Positions 35,904-44,824 of a stretch of DNA of 64,000 bases are shown in pieces (position 1 is the stretch's first letter; every line of letters starts with the position of its first letter). Position numbers and translations under genes: made by a program. The notes below the pieces were generated by a model. The model was not told the origin of the DNA and made no database searches. It saw only the letters and a program-made list of their open reading frames with translations. The stretch spans positions 4,216,001-4,280,000 of the forward strand of contig JACJYL010000001.1 in the NCBI GenBank assembly GCA_020636105.1, written 5' to 3'. The DNA comes from Lewinellaceae bacterium. GTDB lineage: Bacteria; Bacteroidota; Bacteroidia; Chitinophagales; Saprospiraceae.

Positions 35904-37544
35904 ATGAATCAAACGCCGGTACGCAGATTTTGGAGTTTATTGCGGTTGTATAAAAACCAGTTGCGCCAAATTTATGCATTTGCCATCTTCAACGGGATCG
36001 TCAATTTGTCTCTCCCCCTCGGAATACAGGCCATCATCAACTTTTTGCAAACCGGGGAGGTGACCTCCTCCTGGGTGTTATTGGTCATTTTTGTGCTTTT
36101 AGGCATTGCCGTTACGGGCATCATCCAGGTCTATCAGTTGCGTATCGTCGAAAATATACAACAGGATATTTTTGCCCGTTCTTCCGTTGAGTTCGCTTAC
36201 CGTATTCCCAAAATAAAATTCTTGAAGCTGGATGAAATACACGCTCCGGAACTGGCCAACCGTTTTTTTGATACCCTGACCATTCAAAAAGGGTTGCCAA
36301 AGATATTGATCGATTTTTCATTGGCTTCTTTCCAGATCGTTTTCGGATTAATTCTACTGGCTATTTACAGCCCTTATTTTATCATTCTTGGATTGGCTCT
36401 CTTTTTTATTCTCTGGGTCATTTTCAGGATAACGGGTGTCAAGGGCCTGGCGACCAGTCTCAAAGAAAGTAAATACAAATATCAACTGGCCCACTGGCTT
36501 GAAGAAGTGGCCAGGATCAATAAAAGTTTTAAGATAAATGCTTTCAACGGGTTGCATTTAATTAAAATGGATGACATCACCTACAAATATTTAGAAGCCC
36601 GGGAAAATCATTTTAAAGTACTGCTCAACCAATTCCGTTATTTTATTGGATTCAAAGTATTTGTTGCAGCCGGATTATTGATTTTGGGTGGTTTGCTGGT
36701 CTTCCAGGAACAGATGAATATCGGCCAATTTGTAGCCGCTGAGATCATGATCATCCTCATTATCAATTCGGTTGAAAAGGTCATTCGCGTGATTGATACC
36801 ATTTACGATGTTTTGACAGCGCTGGAGAAAATAGGTTACGTTACAGACCTTGAATTGGATCAGGAAAACGGGCAATTGAATATGGAGACGAAAGGCCCCG
36901 TTGAGGTGGAAGCCCGGAATATTAGTTTTACTTATCCCGATGAGAAGCGATCGTTGTTTGATGAACTGTCCTTCAAAGTTCCGGCCGGCGCCAGGGTGGT
37001 TATTGCCGGGGAAACGGGAACAGGAAAATCTACGCTCCTGCATTTACTCGCCGGGGTTCATCCTTTGGATGGAGGAGAAATACTGATCAATGGCATCCCC
37101 ATGGATAATTATTCCAGAAAACAATTGTACGACAGAACAGGAATGGCTTTTTCCTCCAACCAGCTTTTTGAAGGTACTATTCGTGAAAACATTTTAATGG
37201 GAAGGGAGGTGCCGGAACGAAAAATTTTGGAAGTGATCCGATTACTGAGATTGGAAGAATTTATTGTCAGACAACCCGGAGGACTGGACTGTGCCATTGA
37301 TTCAGGAGGCAGGAGGTTGCCGAGAAGTTTTATTCAGAAATTATTGGTGGCCCGAACGATTATCGGCGACCCAATACTGTTGTTGATGGAAGACCCGCTA
37401 CAGTTTGTCAGCGATGAAGAGAAAAATAAAATCATTGATTATATCATGGATCCGGAGAGAAATTGGACGGTTATTGTGGTGGCGGATTACGCCTATTGGA
37501 AGACAAAGAGTAACCAGGTGCTTGAACTTAAAAATAAGATTTAA
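35904..37544 (+). CDS. ABC exporter subunit (membrane domain plus atypical ATPase), type I-secretion-like
   Basis: About 546 residues. The N-terminal 300 residues carry about six membrane helices (FAIFNGIVNLSLPLGIQAII, VLLVIFVLLGIAVTGII, and others); the rest is an ATPase. Walker A GETGTGKSTLL is normal. The signature is degraded (SGGRRLPRSFIQKL instead of LSGGQ), Walker B/catalytic residues read LLLMEDP instead of LLLLDEP, and the H-loop His is replaced (VVADYAYW). It may hydrolyse ATP poorly or work mainly as a scaffold. The ATG at 35904 was preferred to a TTG at 35856. It opens an operon with an HlyD-like adaptor, a thioesterase and a TolC-like protein. Confidence 0.88.
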   Translation: MNQTPVRRFWSLLRLYKNQLRQIYAFAIFNGIVNLSLPLGIQAIINFLQTGEVTSSWVLLVIFVLLGIAVTGIIQVYQLRIVENIQQDIFARSSVEFAYRIPKIKFLKLDEIHAPELANRFFDTLTIQKGLPKILIDFSLASFQIVFGLILLAIYSPYFIILGLALFFILWVIFRITGVKGLATSLKESKYKYQLAHWLEEVARINKSFKINAFNGLHLIKMDDITYKYLEARENHFKVLLNQFRYFIGFKVFVAAGLLILGGLLVFQEQMNIGQFVAAEIMIILIINSVEKVIRVIDTIYDVLTALEKIGYVTDLELDQENGQLNMETKGPVEVEARNISFTYPDEKRSLFDELSFKVPAGARVVIAGETGTGKSTLLHLLAGVHPLDGGEILINGIPMDNYSRKQLYDRTGMAFSSNQLFEGTIRENILMGREVPERKILEVIRLLRLEEFIVRQPGGLDCAIDSGGRRLPRSFIQKLLVARTIIGDPILLLMEDPLQFVSDEEKNKIIDYIMDPERNWTVIVVADYAYWKTKSNQVLELKNKI

Positions 37545-37547
37545 AAA

Positions 37548-38924
37548 ATGCTGAATATCTCGGAAAATAGCATCGCGGAATTCGTTGATCTGAAGCGGTT
37601 CAAGGCTTTTCGGTTGTTGCGAAAAAAAAGTTTCAAAAAATTTCCGCTTTACCTTGGCATAGTTCTTTTGGCCGGGTTGGTCATCAGTTTGTTTTTGCCC
37701 TGGACTCAAAATATTGAAGCCAAAGGTTATGTAACGACCCGATCGCCGGAGCAAAGACCTCAAGCCATCCAATCCGTTATTTCCGGCAAACTGGAAAAAT
37801 GGTACGTTCGGGAAGGTGATTTTGTGGAAGCCGGGGATACTATCGTTTATATTTCGGAGGTCAAAAGTGAGTATTTTGACCCCAACCTTATTGAACGCAC
37901 TACGGAACAGGCTCAGGCTAAATCACAGAGTATTGATGTTTATGACAATAAAGTTACAGCGCTCGAAAATCAGTATGAGGCGCTGGAAGATGGTCTCCGG
38001 TTGAAACTGTTGCAGACCCGGAACAAAATCGAACAAACGCGGAATAAAATAAGAATCGACAGCATTGATCTGTACGCTTACCGTGCAAATTATGAAATTG
38101 CCCTGAATCAGCTCAGTCGTACGCAGGAACTTTATGATAAAGGCCTGAAATCACTTTCCGAACTTCAGGAAAAACAGTTGAAAGTACAAGAGGTCCAGGC
38201 CAAGGTCACCGTCCAGGAAAATAAATTGCTCAATCAGAAAAATGAGTATGCCAATTTAAAAATCGAGTTGCCGGCCATCGAAAGCGAATATGCAGATAAA
38301 CTGTCCAAATCACAATCTGACCGGCAAACGGCATTTTCCGGCAGGCTGGAAGCCGTAGCCGCTGCCTCCAAGCTTCAAAATCAATTGAGTAATTACAGCC
38401 TGCGCCAAAATTTCTACTACATCACGGCCCCTCAATCGGGATACATCACCAAGACCCTCAAAAAGGGCGTTGGGGAGATCATCAAAGAAGGAACCGATAT
38501 TGCCACCATCATGCCCGCTGTTTATGATCTTGCAGTAGAAATTTATGTGAAACCGCAAGACCTTCCTTTGTTGCAGACAGGTAATGAGGTTCGCCTGCGT
38601 TTTGATGGCTGGCCCGCTATAGTAATCAGTGGCTGGCCGGAATCTTCCACAGGTATTTTTGACGGAGAAATTGCAGCTATCGACCAGTTTATCAGCGAAA
38701 ATGGACACTACAGGATGTTAATAAGCCCCGCTGGAACACGAAAATCCTGGCCGGAACAATTGAGATTCGGAGCAGGAGCCAATACCTTTATCCTGCTGAA
38801 CGACGTGCCTTTATGGTACGAAGTGTGGAGGCAGTTAAACGGGTTTCCACCGGATTTTTACCGGAAAGGAAAAGAAGAAAATCAGGATGTTAAACGAAAG
38901 GCTCCTATAAAATCTGTAAAATAG
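37548..38924 (+). CDS. HlyD-type periplasmic adaptor (membrane fusion protein)
   Basis: 458 residues starting 3 nt after the ABC gene. One membrane helix (LYLGIVLLAGLVISLFLPW, about 35-53), then a biotinyl-lipoyl-like half (VISGKLEKWYVREGDFVEAG), a long coiled coil rich in Gln/Lys/Glu (about 110-270), then the second lipoyl half (ITAPQSGYITKTLKKGVGEI) and a beta-barrel region. It would bridge the inner-membrane ABC protein and the TolC-like channel. Confidence 0.92.
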   Translation: MLNISENSIAEFVDLKRFKAFRLLRKKSFKKFPLYLGIVLLAGLVISLFLPWTQNIEAKGYVTTRSPEQRPQAIQSVISGKLEKWYVREGDFVEAGDTIVYISEVKSEYFDPNLIERTTEQAQAKSQSIDVYDNKVTALENQYEALEDGLRLKLLQTRNKIEQTRNKIRIDSIDLYAYRANYEIALNQLSRTQELYDKGLKSLSELQEKQLKVQEVQAKVTVQENKLLNQKNEYANLKIELPAIESEYADKLSKSQSDRQTAFSGRLEAVAAASKLQNQLSNYSLRQNFYYITAPQSGYITKTLKKGVGEIIKEGTDIATIMPAVYDLAVEIYVKPQDLPLLQTGNEVRLRFDGWPAIVISGWPESSTGIFDGEIAAIDQFISENGHYRMLISPAGTRKSWPEQLRFGAGANTFILLNDVPLWYEVWRQLNGFPPDFYRKGKEENQDVKRKAPIKSVK

Positions 38925-38926
38925 CT

Positions 38927-39313
38927 ATGAAATTTTATTCCAGGAAATTAATCAAACCCGGTGACCTTAATGCTCGTAATACTTTATTTGGCGGGGCACT
39001 GCTTAAGTGGATAGACGAAGAAGCAGGGATTTATTCAATGACAAAGCTTGATTCCAAAAGCGTGGTGACGAAATATATTTCAGAAATAAATTTTGTAAAC
39101 TCTGCCCGACAGGGTGATGTAATTGAGATTGGCCTGGGATTTAAATCTATTGGGCGGACTTCGATTTCTTTTTCTTGTACCGTCAGAAATTTATTTTCCA
39201 AACAAATCATCATAATCATTGACAATTTAGTATTTGTTAACGTGGACGAGCATGGCAGCCCAAAGCCTCATGGCAAAACTTTGGATAATTTGTCGCTCGA
39301 TCTAAAAGCGTAA
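38927..39313 (+). CDS. Hotdog-fold acyl-CoA thioesterase (YciA-like)
   Basis: 128 residues, single hotdog domain. The signature NARNTLFGGALLKWIDEEAG matches the thioesterase active-site region (N..GT.FGG....W.DE). It hydrolyses acyl-CoA in the cytoplasm in known relatives. It lies between the HlyD-like and TolC-like genes with gaps of 2 and 9 nt, which is unusual and suggests a link between acyl groups and the exported substrate. Confidence 0.88.
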   Translation: MKFYSRKLIKPGDLNARNTLFGGALLKWIDEEAGIYSMTKLDSKSVVTKYISEINFVNSARQGDVIEIGLGFKSIGRTSISFSCTVRNLFSKQIIIIIDNLVFVNVDEHGSPKPHGKTLDNLSLDLKA

Positions 39314-39322
39314 ATCACCGGG

Positions 39323-40738
39323 ATGAAAAAAATATTGTGTTTGAAATCAGTGTGTCTGATCTGTTTTCTCCTCGTTTTCCATAATGGTTTTGCCCAGGCA
39401 GATTCCTCTTTATTGTCTTTTAACGTGTTTGCGGAATATGTACTGAACAATCATCCTCTGGCCCGGCAGGCGGCATTGAAAGATGATTTTGCTGCCGCGG
39501 AATGGATGGCTGCCAGGGGACATTTCGATCCTGTGCTCTCTTCAGGCTGGAACGATAAATTTTTTGACGATAAACACTATTACCGACTCTTTTCCAACCA
39601 GTTAAATATTCCCCTTCGGTATGGAATTGAAATTGAAGGCACTTATGAAAATACAGAAGGCGTCTATTTGAATCCCGAGCATAAAACCGACGAGAACGGC
39701 CTTTGGAGCCTTGGCGTGAAAGCTAATTTACTCCAGGGCTTATTGATCGATGAGCGTAGAGCCGGTTTACAAAAAGCGGAATTTTTTCAAAAGATTGCAG
39801 AAAATCAAAAAGCATCCCTTTTGAATGACCTGCTTTTCCAGGCTTCACAAGCCTACTTGTTGTGGCAAAAAGATTATTTTACCCGGGAAGTGATCAGGGA
39901 AGGGATTGATCTGGCGGTTGTTTATTTTGAGGCCACCAGAACCTCTTATCTAAACGGGGAAAAAACAGCCATCGACACCCTTGAAGCCCGGATGATTCTT
40001 CAGGACAGGGAGGCACAGCTACAGGCGAACGAGGTTTTATTGGTAAAATCCAAACAGCAATTAGAACAGTATCTTTGGATGGATGGCTTGCCGGGGGAAT
40101 TGCCACTGCTCACTTCGCCGGAGTCCCAGGAGGAGAATGTTTTTGTCCCTGAGGATAGCCAAACTATGGCTGATCTGGTCAATGTTCATCCTCTATTGCT
40201 CGAGAAACAAAATAAGAAAGCATATTATGAGGTCGAACAACGCCTCAAAAAAGATAAACTCAAACCCAAACTCAAAGTCAAATACAATCCATTGTTGGGC
40301 ACTTCCGGTCAGGGGATTACACCTGTTTTTTCCGCGGCCAATTTTAAATGGGGAATTGACTTTTCAATGCCCTTGTTTTTCAGAAGCGAAAGGGCCGGAC
40401 TTCAGCAAAGCCGGTTGAAAATACAGGAGGTAGAATATGACATCCTGGATAAGCGTAATGTGCTGGAGAATAAAATAAAAGCGAGTTTGAACCAGCAGCA
40501 AATCCTTTTGCAGCAGTTGCAATTGCAGCAAAAAAACATTGATGGTTATTTGACGTTGCTAGAGGCTGAGTATGAAAAAAACCTTTTCGGGGAGAGTTCT
40601 GTATTTTTGATCAACAAACGCCAGGAGAAATACCTGGAAAGCAGGATCAAATTAATAGAACTGAACATGAAATATAAAATGGAACAATTGAATTATCTTT
40701 ACTTAAGCAACCGACTGCTTTATGTTATCTTAAATTAA
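39323..40738 (+). CDS. TolC family outer-membrane channel
   Basis: 471 residues with a signal peptide (LICFLLVFHNGFAQ). The long helical repeats (ANEVLLVKSKQQLEQYLWMD, VENKIKAS-like LENKIKASLNQQQILLQQLQ) and the ending QLNYLYLSNRLLYVILN fit outer-membrane efflux proteins. With the ABC and HlyD-like genes it makes a complete tripartite, type I-secretion-like exporter. No cargo with RTX repeats or a double-Gly leader is seen nearby. Confidence 0.9.
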   Translation: MKKILCLKSVCLICFLLVFHNGFAQADSSLLSFNVFAEYVLNNHPLARQAALKDDFAAAEWMAARGHFDPVLSSGWNDKFFDDKHYYRLFSNQLNIPLRYGIEIEGTYENTEGVYLNPEHKTDENGLWSLGVKANLLQGLLIDERRAGLQKAEFFQKIAENQKASLLNDLLFQASQAYLLWQKDYFTREVIREGIDLAVVYFEATRTSYLNGEKTAIDTLEARMILQDREAQLQANEVLLVKSKQQLEQYLWMDGLPGELPLLTSPESQEENVFVPEDSQTMADLVNVHPLLLEKQNKKAYYEVEQRLKKDKLKPKLKVKYNPLLGTSGQGITPVFSAANFKWGIDFSMPLFFRSERAGLQQSRLKIQEVEYDILDKRNVLENKIKASLNQQQILLQQLQLQQKNIDGYLTLLEAEYEKNLFGESSVFLINKRQEKYLESRIKLIELNMKYKMEQLNYLYLSNRLLYVILN

Positions 40739-40754
40739 GTATTTTTTAAAAGAT

Positions 40755-41132
40755 ATGGATGCCAGTAAAATTATTCACATTAATATAGATGAGTACATCC
40801 TATCCTTCCCTGAAACTGTTCAGCAAATGTTACAGGAACTCAGGGAGACCATCCGCAGCGCAGCTCCCGAGGCAATGGAATGCATTAGCTACAACATGCC
40901 GGCTTTCAAATACCATGGTATGCTGGTGTATTTCGCAGGATATAAAAACCATATCGGCTTTTATCCCACCGCATCGGGCATCAGGGCTTTTAAAGACAAG
41001 TTATCCGACTATCCGTTCAGCAAAGGAACGGTGCGGTTTCCCTTAAACGAGTCGCTGCCATTGGATCTCATTCGTGAGATGGTTGATTTTCGGGTGAGAG
41101 AAAACCTGACAAAAAAAAGTAAGAAAAAATAA
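40755..41132 (+). CDS. DUF1801 family protein
   Basis: 125 residues. The sequence YILSFPETVQQMLQELRETI, ECISYNMPAFKYHGMLVYFA and HIGFYPTASGIRAFKDKLSD is typical of DUF1801 (YdhG-like), a small fold related to iron chaperones such as Fra. The role is unproven. It ends in a Lys-rich tail. Confidence 0.88.
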   Translation: MDASKIIHINIDEYILSFPETVQQMLQELRETIRSAAPEAMECISYNMPAFKYHGMLVYFAGYKNHIGFYPTASGIRAFKDKLSDYPFSKGTVRFPLNESLPLDLIREMVDFRVRENLTKKSKKK

Positions 41133-41168
41133 ATTAAATCTCTTGCACTTTTCCAAAATACAATTAAC

Positions 41169-41717
41169 ATGGTCACAAATCTTCAAAATGAATTGCGGCA
41201 GCATCTGAACCAGGGCGAATCCCTGCTTTGGACCGGCACACCGAAAAAGGGCATACTCTTCAATTCCGGCGATCTTTTCCTCATCCCTTTCAGTATCTTT
41301 TGGTGCGGCTTCGCTATATTCTGGATGTATGGAGCTTCAGAAGGAGGGGGGATTTTTGCACTGTTTGGGATCCCTTTTGTAGTGATCGGGCTCTATTTGT
41401 TGTTTGGACGATTTTTTCTTGAGGCCGCTCAACGGGCCAATACGGTGTACGGGATCACCAACACCAGGATCATTATCAAATCGGGTATTTATAGCAAAAC
41501 CGTTAAATCTCTCCAAATCAAAACGCTGGCGGATATTCAAGTTACGGAAAAAACAGACGGCAGCGGAACCATCACTATCGGGGCAGGAAATCCTTACAAT
41601 GCTAAGTCTGTTAGTTTGAATAGATTGCCGGGAGTACCCCTAACTCCTGTGTTGGAGCTGATTCCTAATGCCAGGAAGGTATTCAACCAGATCGTCGAAC
41701 TACAGCAGGAGCAATAG
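41169..41717 (+). CDS. Membrane protein with bacterial PH-like domain (bPH2/DUF304)
   Basis: 182 residues. Two membrane helices (SGDLFLIPFSIFWCGFAIFW and GIFALFGIPFVVIGLYLLFG) precede a PH-like domain: VYGITNTRIIIKSGIYSKTV, ITIGAGNP. The N-terminus LWTGTPKKG is the usual start of this family. Function unknown; it is likely a small membrane-associated scaffold. A 102-nt gap separates it from the Rrf2 gene. Confidence 0.85.
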   Translation: MVTNLQNELRQHLNQGESLLWTGTPKKGILFNSGDLFLIPFSIFWCGFAIFWMYGASEGGGIFALFGIPFVVIGLYLLFGRFFLEAAQRANTVYGITNTRIIIKSGIYSKTVKSLQIKTLADIQVTEKTDGSGTITIGAGNPYNAKSVSLNRLPGVPLTPVLELIPNARKVFNQIVELQQEQ

Positions 41718-41800
41718 GGGGCAGCATTTTTATTGTTTGTCGAAAAAAAAAACTCCTAAAATTTGGAAGTTCTAAAAATTACTCTTTAATTTGCATACGT

Positions 41801-41823
41801 TATATTTAAAATATCAAGTATGA
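41801..41823 (+). promoter_or_regulatory. Putative Rrf2 operator, copy 1, overlapping the regulator start codon
   Basis: A 23-bp stretch with 18 identities to a second copy at 42268-42290. Its core is ATAT-CAA-GTAT, an inverted pair close to ATAC-N3-GTAT; a related ATAC-GTT-ATAT lies just upstream at 41794-41804. Its overlap with the start of the rrf2-like gene suggests autorepression. Confidence 0.45.
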
Positions 41824-42248
41824 GTTATTCGCTATCCTTTTCCAAAGCCATTTTAGTGGTTATTTTTATTTCTGATAAAATTCGTCAGGAACAGTTTGAA
41901 TTTCTTTCCACAGCGGCTATTTCAAAAATACTCAATATCCCCAAGCCTACCCTGGTCAAAATATTACAGGGGCTCAGCTCCGCCGGGATCATAGAAACCA
42001 AGGAAGGCAAACAGGGAGGAATAAGGCTGGCAAAGGATCCTTCTAAAATTACCGTTTTAGATATCATGAATGCGGTTGAAAAAGGCAAAACCTTATTTCA
42101 GACATCCTTCAATATCCTCGCAGAGGGGAAAAGACCCGATAAAGCTCAGGCATTTTTGACCACTATATTTAGAAAGGCGGAAGATGATATGAAACAAGCA
42201 CTTGCTCAGCAAACCATTGATGACATTTTGAAAGAGATGGGAAAATAA
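41820..42248 (+). CDS. Rrf2 family transcriptional regulator without cysteines
   Basis: 142 residues. The winged helix is clear: FLSTAAISKILNIPKPTLVK, LQGLSSAGIIETKEGKQGGI, RLAKDPSKITVLDIMNAV. IscR, NsrR and RirA carry three Cys for an Fe-S cluster; this protein has none, so it must sense another signal or act through protein contact. A copy of a motif overlaps its own start, and a second copy precedes the next gene. Confidence 0.9.
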   Translation: MSYSLSFSKAILVVIFISDKIRQEQFEFLSTAAISKILNIPKPTLVKILQGLSSAGIIETKEGKQGGIRLAKDPSKITVLDIMNAVEKGKTLFQTSFNILAEGKRPDKAQAFLTTIFRKAEDDMKQALAQQTIDDILKEMGK

Positions 42249-42267
42249 ATTTTTTTAAACTTAACTA

Positions 42268-42290
42268 TATATTCAAAATACAATGTATAA
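42268..42290 (+). promoter_or_regulatory. Putative Rrf2 operator, copy 2, before the outer-membrane protein gene
   Basis: Shares 18 of 23 bases with copy 1; the core here is the perfect inverted pair ATAC-AAT-GTAT. It covers an in-frame ATG at 42283, which is a reason to prefer the ATG at 42310 as the start. Confidence 0.45.
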
Positions 42291-42309
42291 CTATTTAAAA
42301 TTTTTAACA

Positions 42310-42894
42310 ATGACTTCAAAATTAAAAACATCCATCATGGCCTTTTGGGTCATTACCGCGATGACTTCATTTCAGTCAGCGGCGCAGCAAACCAAATTTT
42401 CACTGGAGATTGACCCGGTCACCTTTGTGGCGAAAGGGTATTCCCTCCATTTACGGGTGCAGCCCAAATCTTCTGACCACCTTTTGTTAGGGCTTGGAAT
42501 TTATGCAATGGATATGCCTGCGGCCCTTGTTAACTTCAATAAAAACAACAGGGATAAAGGCTGGAACGTCAGGTTGGACAAAGGCCTCGGCCTTTTTGGT
42601 GAATATCACTTCGCTGAAGTCAACAGAAAATGGTTTGTCGGCGCACAGGCAGGCCTCCAGGAATATAAAATCGATCTGGAAATCCTTGAGGGGAGTGAAC
42701 AGTTTTCCAACTTACTTTTTATGGGGTACGCCGGGTATGTATTCAGGCCCTTTAAATTTAATCTTTATTTCAAACCCTGGGCAGGAATTGGCTATACGAC
42801 AAAAATTTCGGATTCAAATCAATTGGGTAGTGAAGTGTACGACGTTGCGCCGATAACTATGTTTGCAACCTTGCACATAGGGTATACTTTTTAG
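42310..42894 (+). CDS. Small outer-membrane beta-barrel protein, unknown function
   Basis: About 194 residues. The start at 42310 gives a signal peptide (MTSKLKTSIMAFWVITAMTS, then FQSAAQ). The mature chain has alternating strands such as FSLEIDPVTFVAKGYSLHLR, FGEYHFAEVNRKWFVGAQAG and FNLYFKPWAGIGYT, ending in the aromatic GYTF typical of outer-membrane barrels. It probably has eight to ten strands. It is likely the regulated target of the Rrf2 protein upstream. Confidence 0.75.
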   Translation: MTSKLKTSIMAFWVITAMTSFQSAAQQTKFSLEIDPVTFVAKGYSLHLRVQPKSSDHLLLGLGIYAMDMPAALVNFNKNNRDKGWNVRLDKGLGLFGEYHFAEVNRKWFVGAQAGLQEYKIDLEILEGSEQFSNLLFMGYAGYVFRPFKFNLYFKPWAGIGYTTKISDSNQLGSEVYDVAPITMFATLHIGYTF

Positions 42895-43271
42895 CAAACC
42901 GGCTTAAGAAACGACAAAAATTTGCCTGGTTGTTACTTTTTCTGGAAACAGGCTTTAATAAGAATTAAAATCGGGCAAATTTTTTGAAATAAAAAATAAT
43001 ATGTACTTTCAATCTCAGAAAACAAAATACTACTTTAAACAGGTACTTGCATTTTCCTCTCTAATGCGTAATTACCTTACATTCAACTTTCTGACTTCAT
43101 TACACAGGCAACTTACCGTTCTACCTGAACAAACCTTATAACACAAAAATATTTTTTGCTTTTTCATGCTCCTGGTGTTAACGGAAAGGAGGCATATTCA
43201 ATGATGATTGGAAATGCCATTCCATTGCCATTGATTTTGTAACACTTAATTACCACATAAATCTTTAACTT
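42895..43271. other. Intergenic region with a long-range inverted repeat
   Basis: No gene seen. AAAATTTGCC (42917-42926) and GGCAAATTTT (42974-42983) are perfectly complementary and followed by T-rich sequence, so they may form the terminator of the outer-membrane protein gene. The rest, to the cytochrome gene start, is AT-rich without a recognisable consensus promoter. Confidence 0.5.
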
Positions 43272-44234
43272 ATGAAAAAAGCATTAAAAATCGTGGGCAT
43301 TTTGCTCGGTGTCATTGTCCTCGTTGCACTGGGAGGTTTTGTTTATATCAATTCAAGTGGCATCCCTTCTTATGAGCCGGGTAAAATTGACATCAAGGTT
43401 CAGTCCACTCCTGAAAGCATTGCCAGGGGACAAAAATTGGTTTCCCTGCTTTGCGCCAATTGTCACATGAGTTCAACAACCGGAAAACTTACCGGGAAAC
43501 AGATGACGGATGCCCCTCCGGAATTCGGAACCATTTATTCCGCAAATATTACACAGGATCCCAAGCATGGCATTGGAACTTATACCGACGGAGAACTCCT
43601 TTACCTGCTCCGGACGGGCATCAAACGCGACGGGAAATACGCACCTCCATGGATGGCCAAACTGCCCAATATGGCGGATGAGGACCTTCATGCGATCATT
43701 TCTTTCCTGCATTCTGATGATCCCATTGTGGCGGCCGATCCTACGATTGCTCCGCTGAGCCAACCTTCTTTCCTGACCAAACTTTTGTGCCGGATAGCAT
43801 TCAAACCGTTGCCTTATCCGACAAAAACCATTCCGCTTCCGGATACCACAGAAACCCTGGCTTTGGGAAGATACCTCGTTCACAACCTCGATTGTTATAC
43901 CTGCCATTCCGCTGATTTCAAAACCATGAATATGCTGAATCCTGAATTGAGCGAAGGGTATATGGGCGGCGGAAACACCATGCTGAACCTGGAGGGAAAA
44001 GCCATAAAAACTCAAAACATTACCCCGGATGAAGAAACAGGTATCGGCAAATGGTCAGAAGAGCAGTTTGTGAAAGCCGTAAAATATGGCTTGAAGGATG
44101 GAGAGGAAGCTCTGCGTTATCCCATGGTGCCTTTTACAAACCTGACGGATCTGGAAGCGCGGGCGATTTACCAATATCTCAAAACCGTTCCCCCACTCAA
44201 AAACAAAGTGGGACGTACCGTGTTTGAAGAGTAA
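43272..44234 (+). CDS. Diheme cytochrome c
   Basis: 320 residues, anchored by an N-terminal helix (about 4-26). Two c-type heme sites are present: CANCH at 61-65 and CYTCH at 208-212, each in its own cytochrome c fold with downstream Met candidates (for example YPMVPFTNL near the end). It is periplasmic; it could serve as an electron carrier for an oxidase or a dehydrogenase. It is followed by a strong terminator, so it is monocistronic. Confidence 0.9.
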   Translation: MKKALKIVGILLGVIVLVALGGFVYINSSGIPSYEPGKIDIKVQSTPESIARGQKLVSLLCANCHMSSTTGKLTGKQMTDAPPEFGTIYSANITQDPKHGIGTYTDGELLYLLRTGIKRDGKYAPPWMAKLPNMADEDLHAIISFLHSDDPIVAADPTIAPLSQPSFLTKLLCRIAFKPLPYPTKTIPLPDTTETLALGRYLVHNLDCYTCHSADFKTMNMLNPELSEGYMGGGNTMLNLEGKAIKTQNITPDEETGIGKWSEEQFVKAVKYGLKDGEEALRYPMVPFTNLTDLEARAIYQYLKTVPPLKNKVGRTVFEE

Positions 44235-44265
44235 AGGCCAAAACCTATAAACAAAATTGAAACAG

Positions 44266-44317
44266 GGAAGAGATGCTTGTTGAGATAACTTCCAAACAAT
44301 CATCTCTTCCATTTTTA
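44266..44317 (+). terminator. Strong terminator after the cytochrome c gene
   Basis: GGAAGAGATG (44266-44275) pairs perfectly with CATCTCTTCC (44301-44310) and is followed directly by ATTTTTA. Ten paired bases plus the T-run make this the clearest terminator in the window. Confidence 0.75.
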
Positions 44318-44339
44318 CGATCACCCGATAAGTATAATT

Positions 44340-44708
44340 ATGAAAGAAAAAACAGAATGGCTGAGCACCGTACCGGTCCTCCCTTCATCCGATATTGAAA
44401 GAGACCTCCAGTGGTATGCAAAGCATACCGGTTTCGAATTTGTTTTTGGAGACCATATGTTTGCGGGGCTTCAAAGAGAGCAACTTTCTATTTTCCTTCA
44501 ATGGCATGCCGATACAGCGGAAGATCCTTTGTTGGGTGGTTCCGTGACCCGCATTTTTGTGAAAAATATAGAGCCTGTTTTTGAGGAATTTGTAAAAAGA
44601 GGTACGGTAGGCCGGGAAAAACTGAGGATGAATACTCCGTGGGGTACCCATGAATTTGGTTTCTACGACCCCAACAACAATGCTGTTTTTATTGTCGAGG
44701 ATATATAA
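44340..44708 (+). CDS. VOC family protein, bleomycin-resistance-like
   Basis: 122 residues, one VOC unit: TVPVLPSSDIERDLQWYAKH at the start and THEFGFYDPNNNAVFIVED at the end, with RIFVKNIEPVFEEFVKRG between. Such small proteins may bind drugs or act as dimeric enzymes; the ligand is unknown. It is separated from the arginine operon by the operon promoter. Confidence 0.86.
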   Translation: MKEKTEWLSTVPVLPSSDIERDLQWYAKHTGFEFVFGDHMFAGLQREQLSIFLQWHADTAEDPLLGGSVTRIFVKNIEPVFEEFVKRGTVGREKLRMNTPWGTHEFGFYDPNNNAVFIVEDI

Positions 44709-44784
44709 ACCTGTTTTTGGGGCAAGAAGGACGCCTAAAAAGGAAAATTTCCATTAGAAATTGTAAAAAAAGTTAAAATCGCAC

Positions 44785-44815
44785 TTGCCATTGGTGTAAA
44801 TACCCTATACATTTG
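44785..44815 (+). promoter_or_regulatory. Promoter of the arginine biosynthesis operon
   Basis: TTG at 44785-44787, a 20-bp spacer, then TACATTTG at 44808-44815: a full match to the Bacteroidota consensus. Transcription should start near 44820, just before the leader peptide ATG at 44825 and about 210 nt before the first structural gene. Confidence 0.8.
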
Positions 44816-44824
44816 CGCCCTCTA

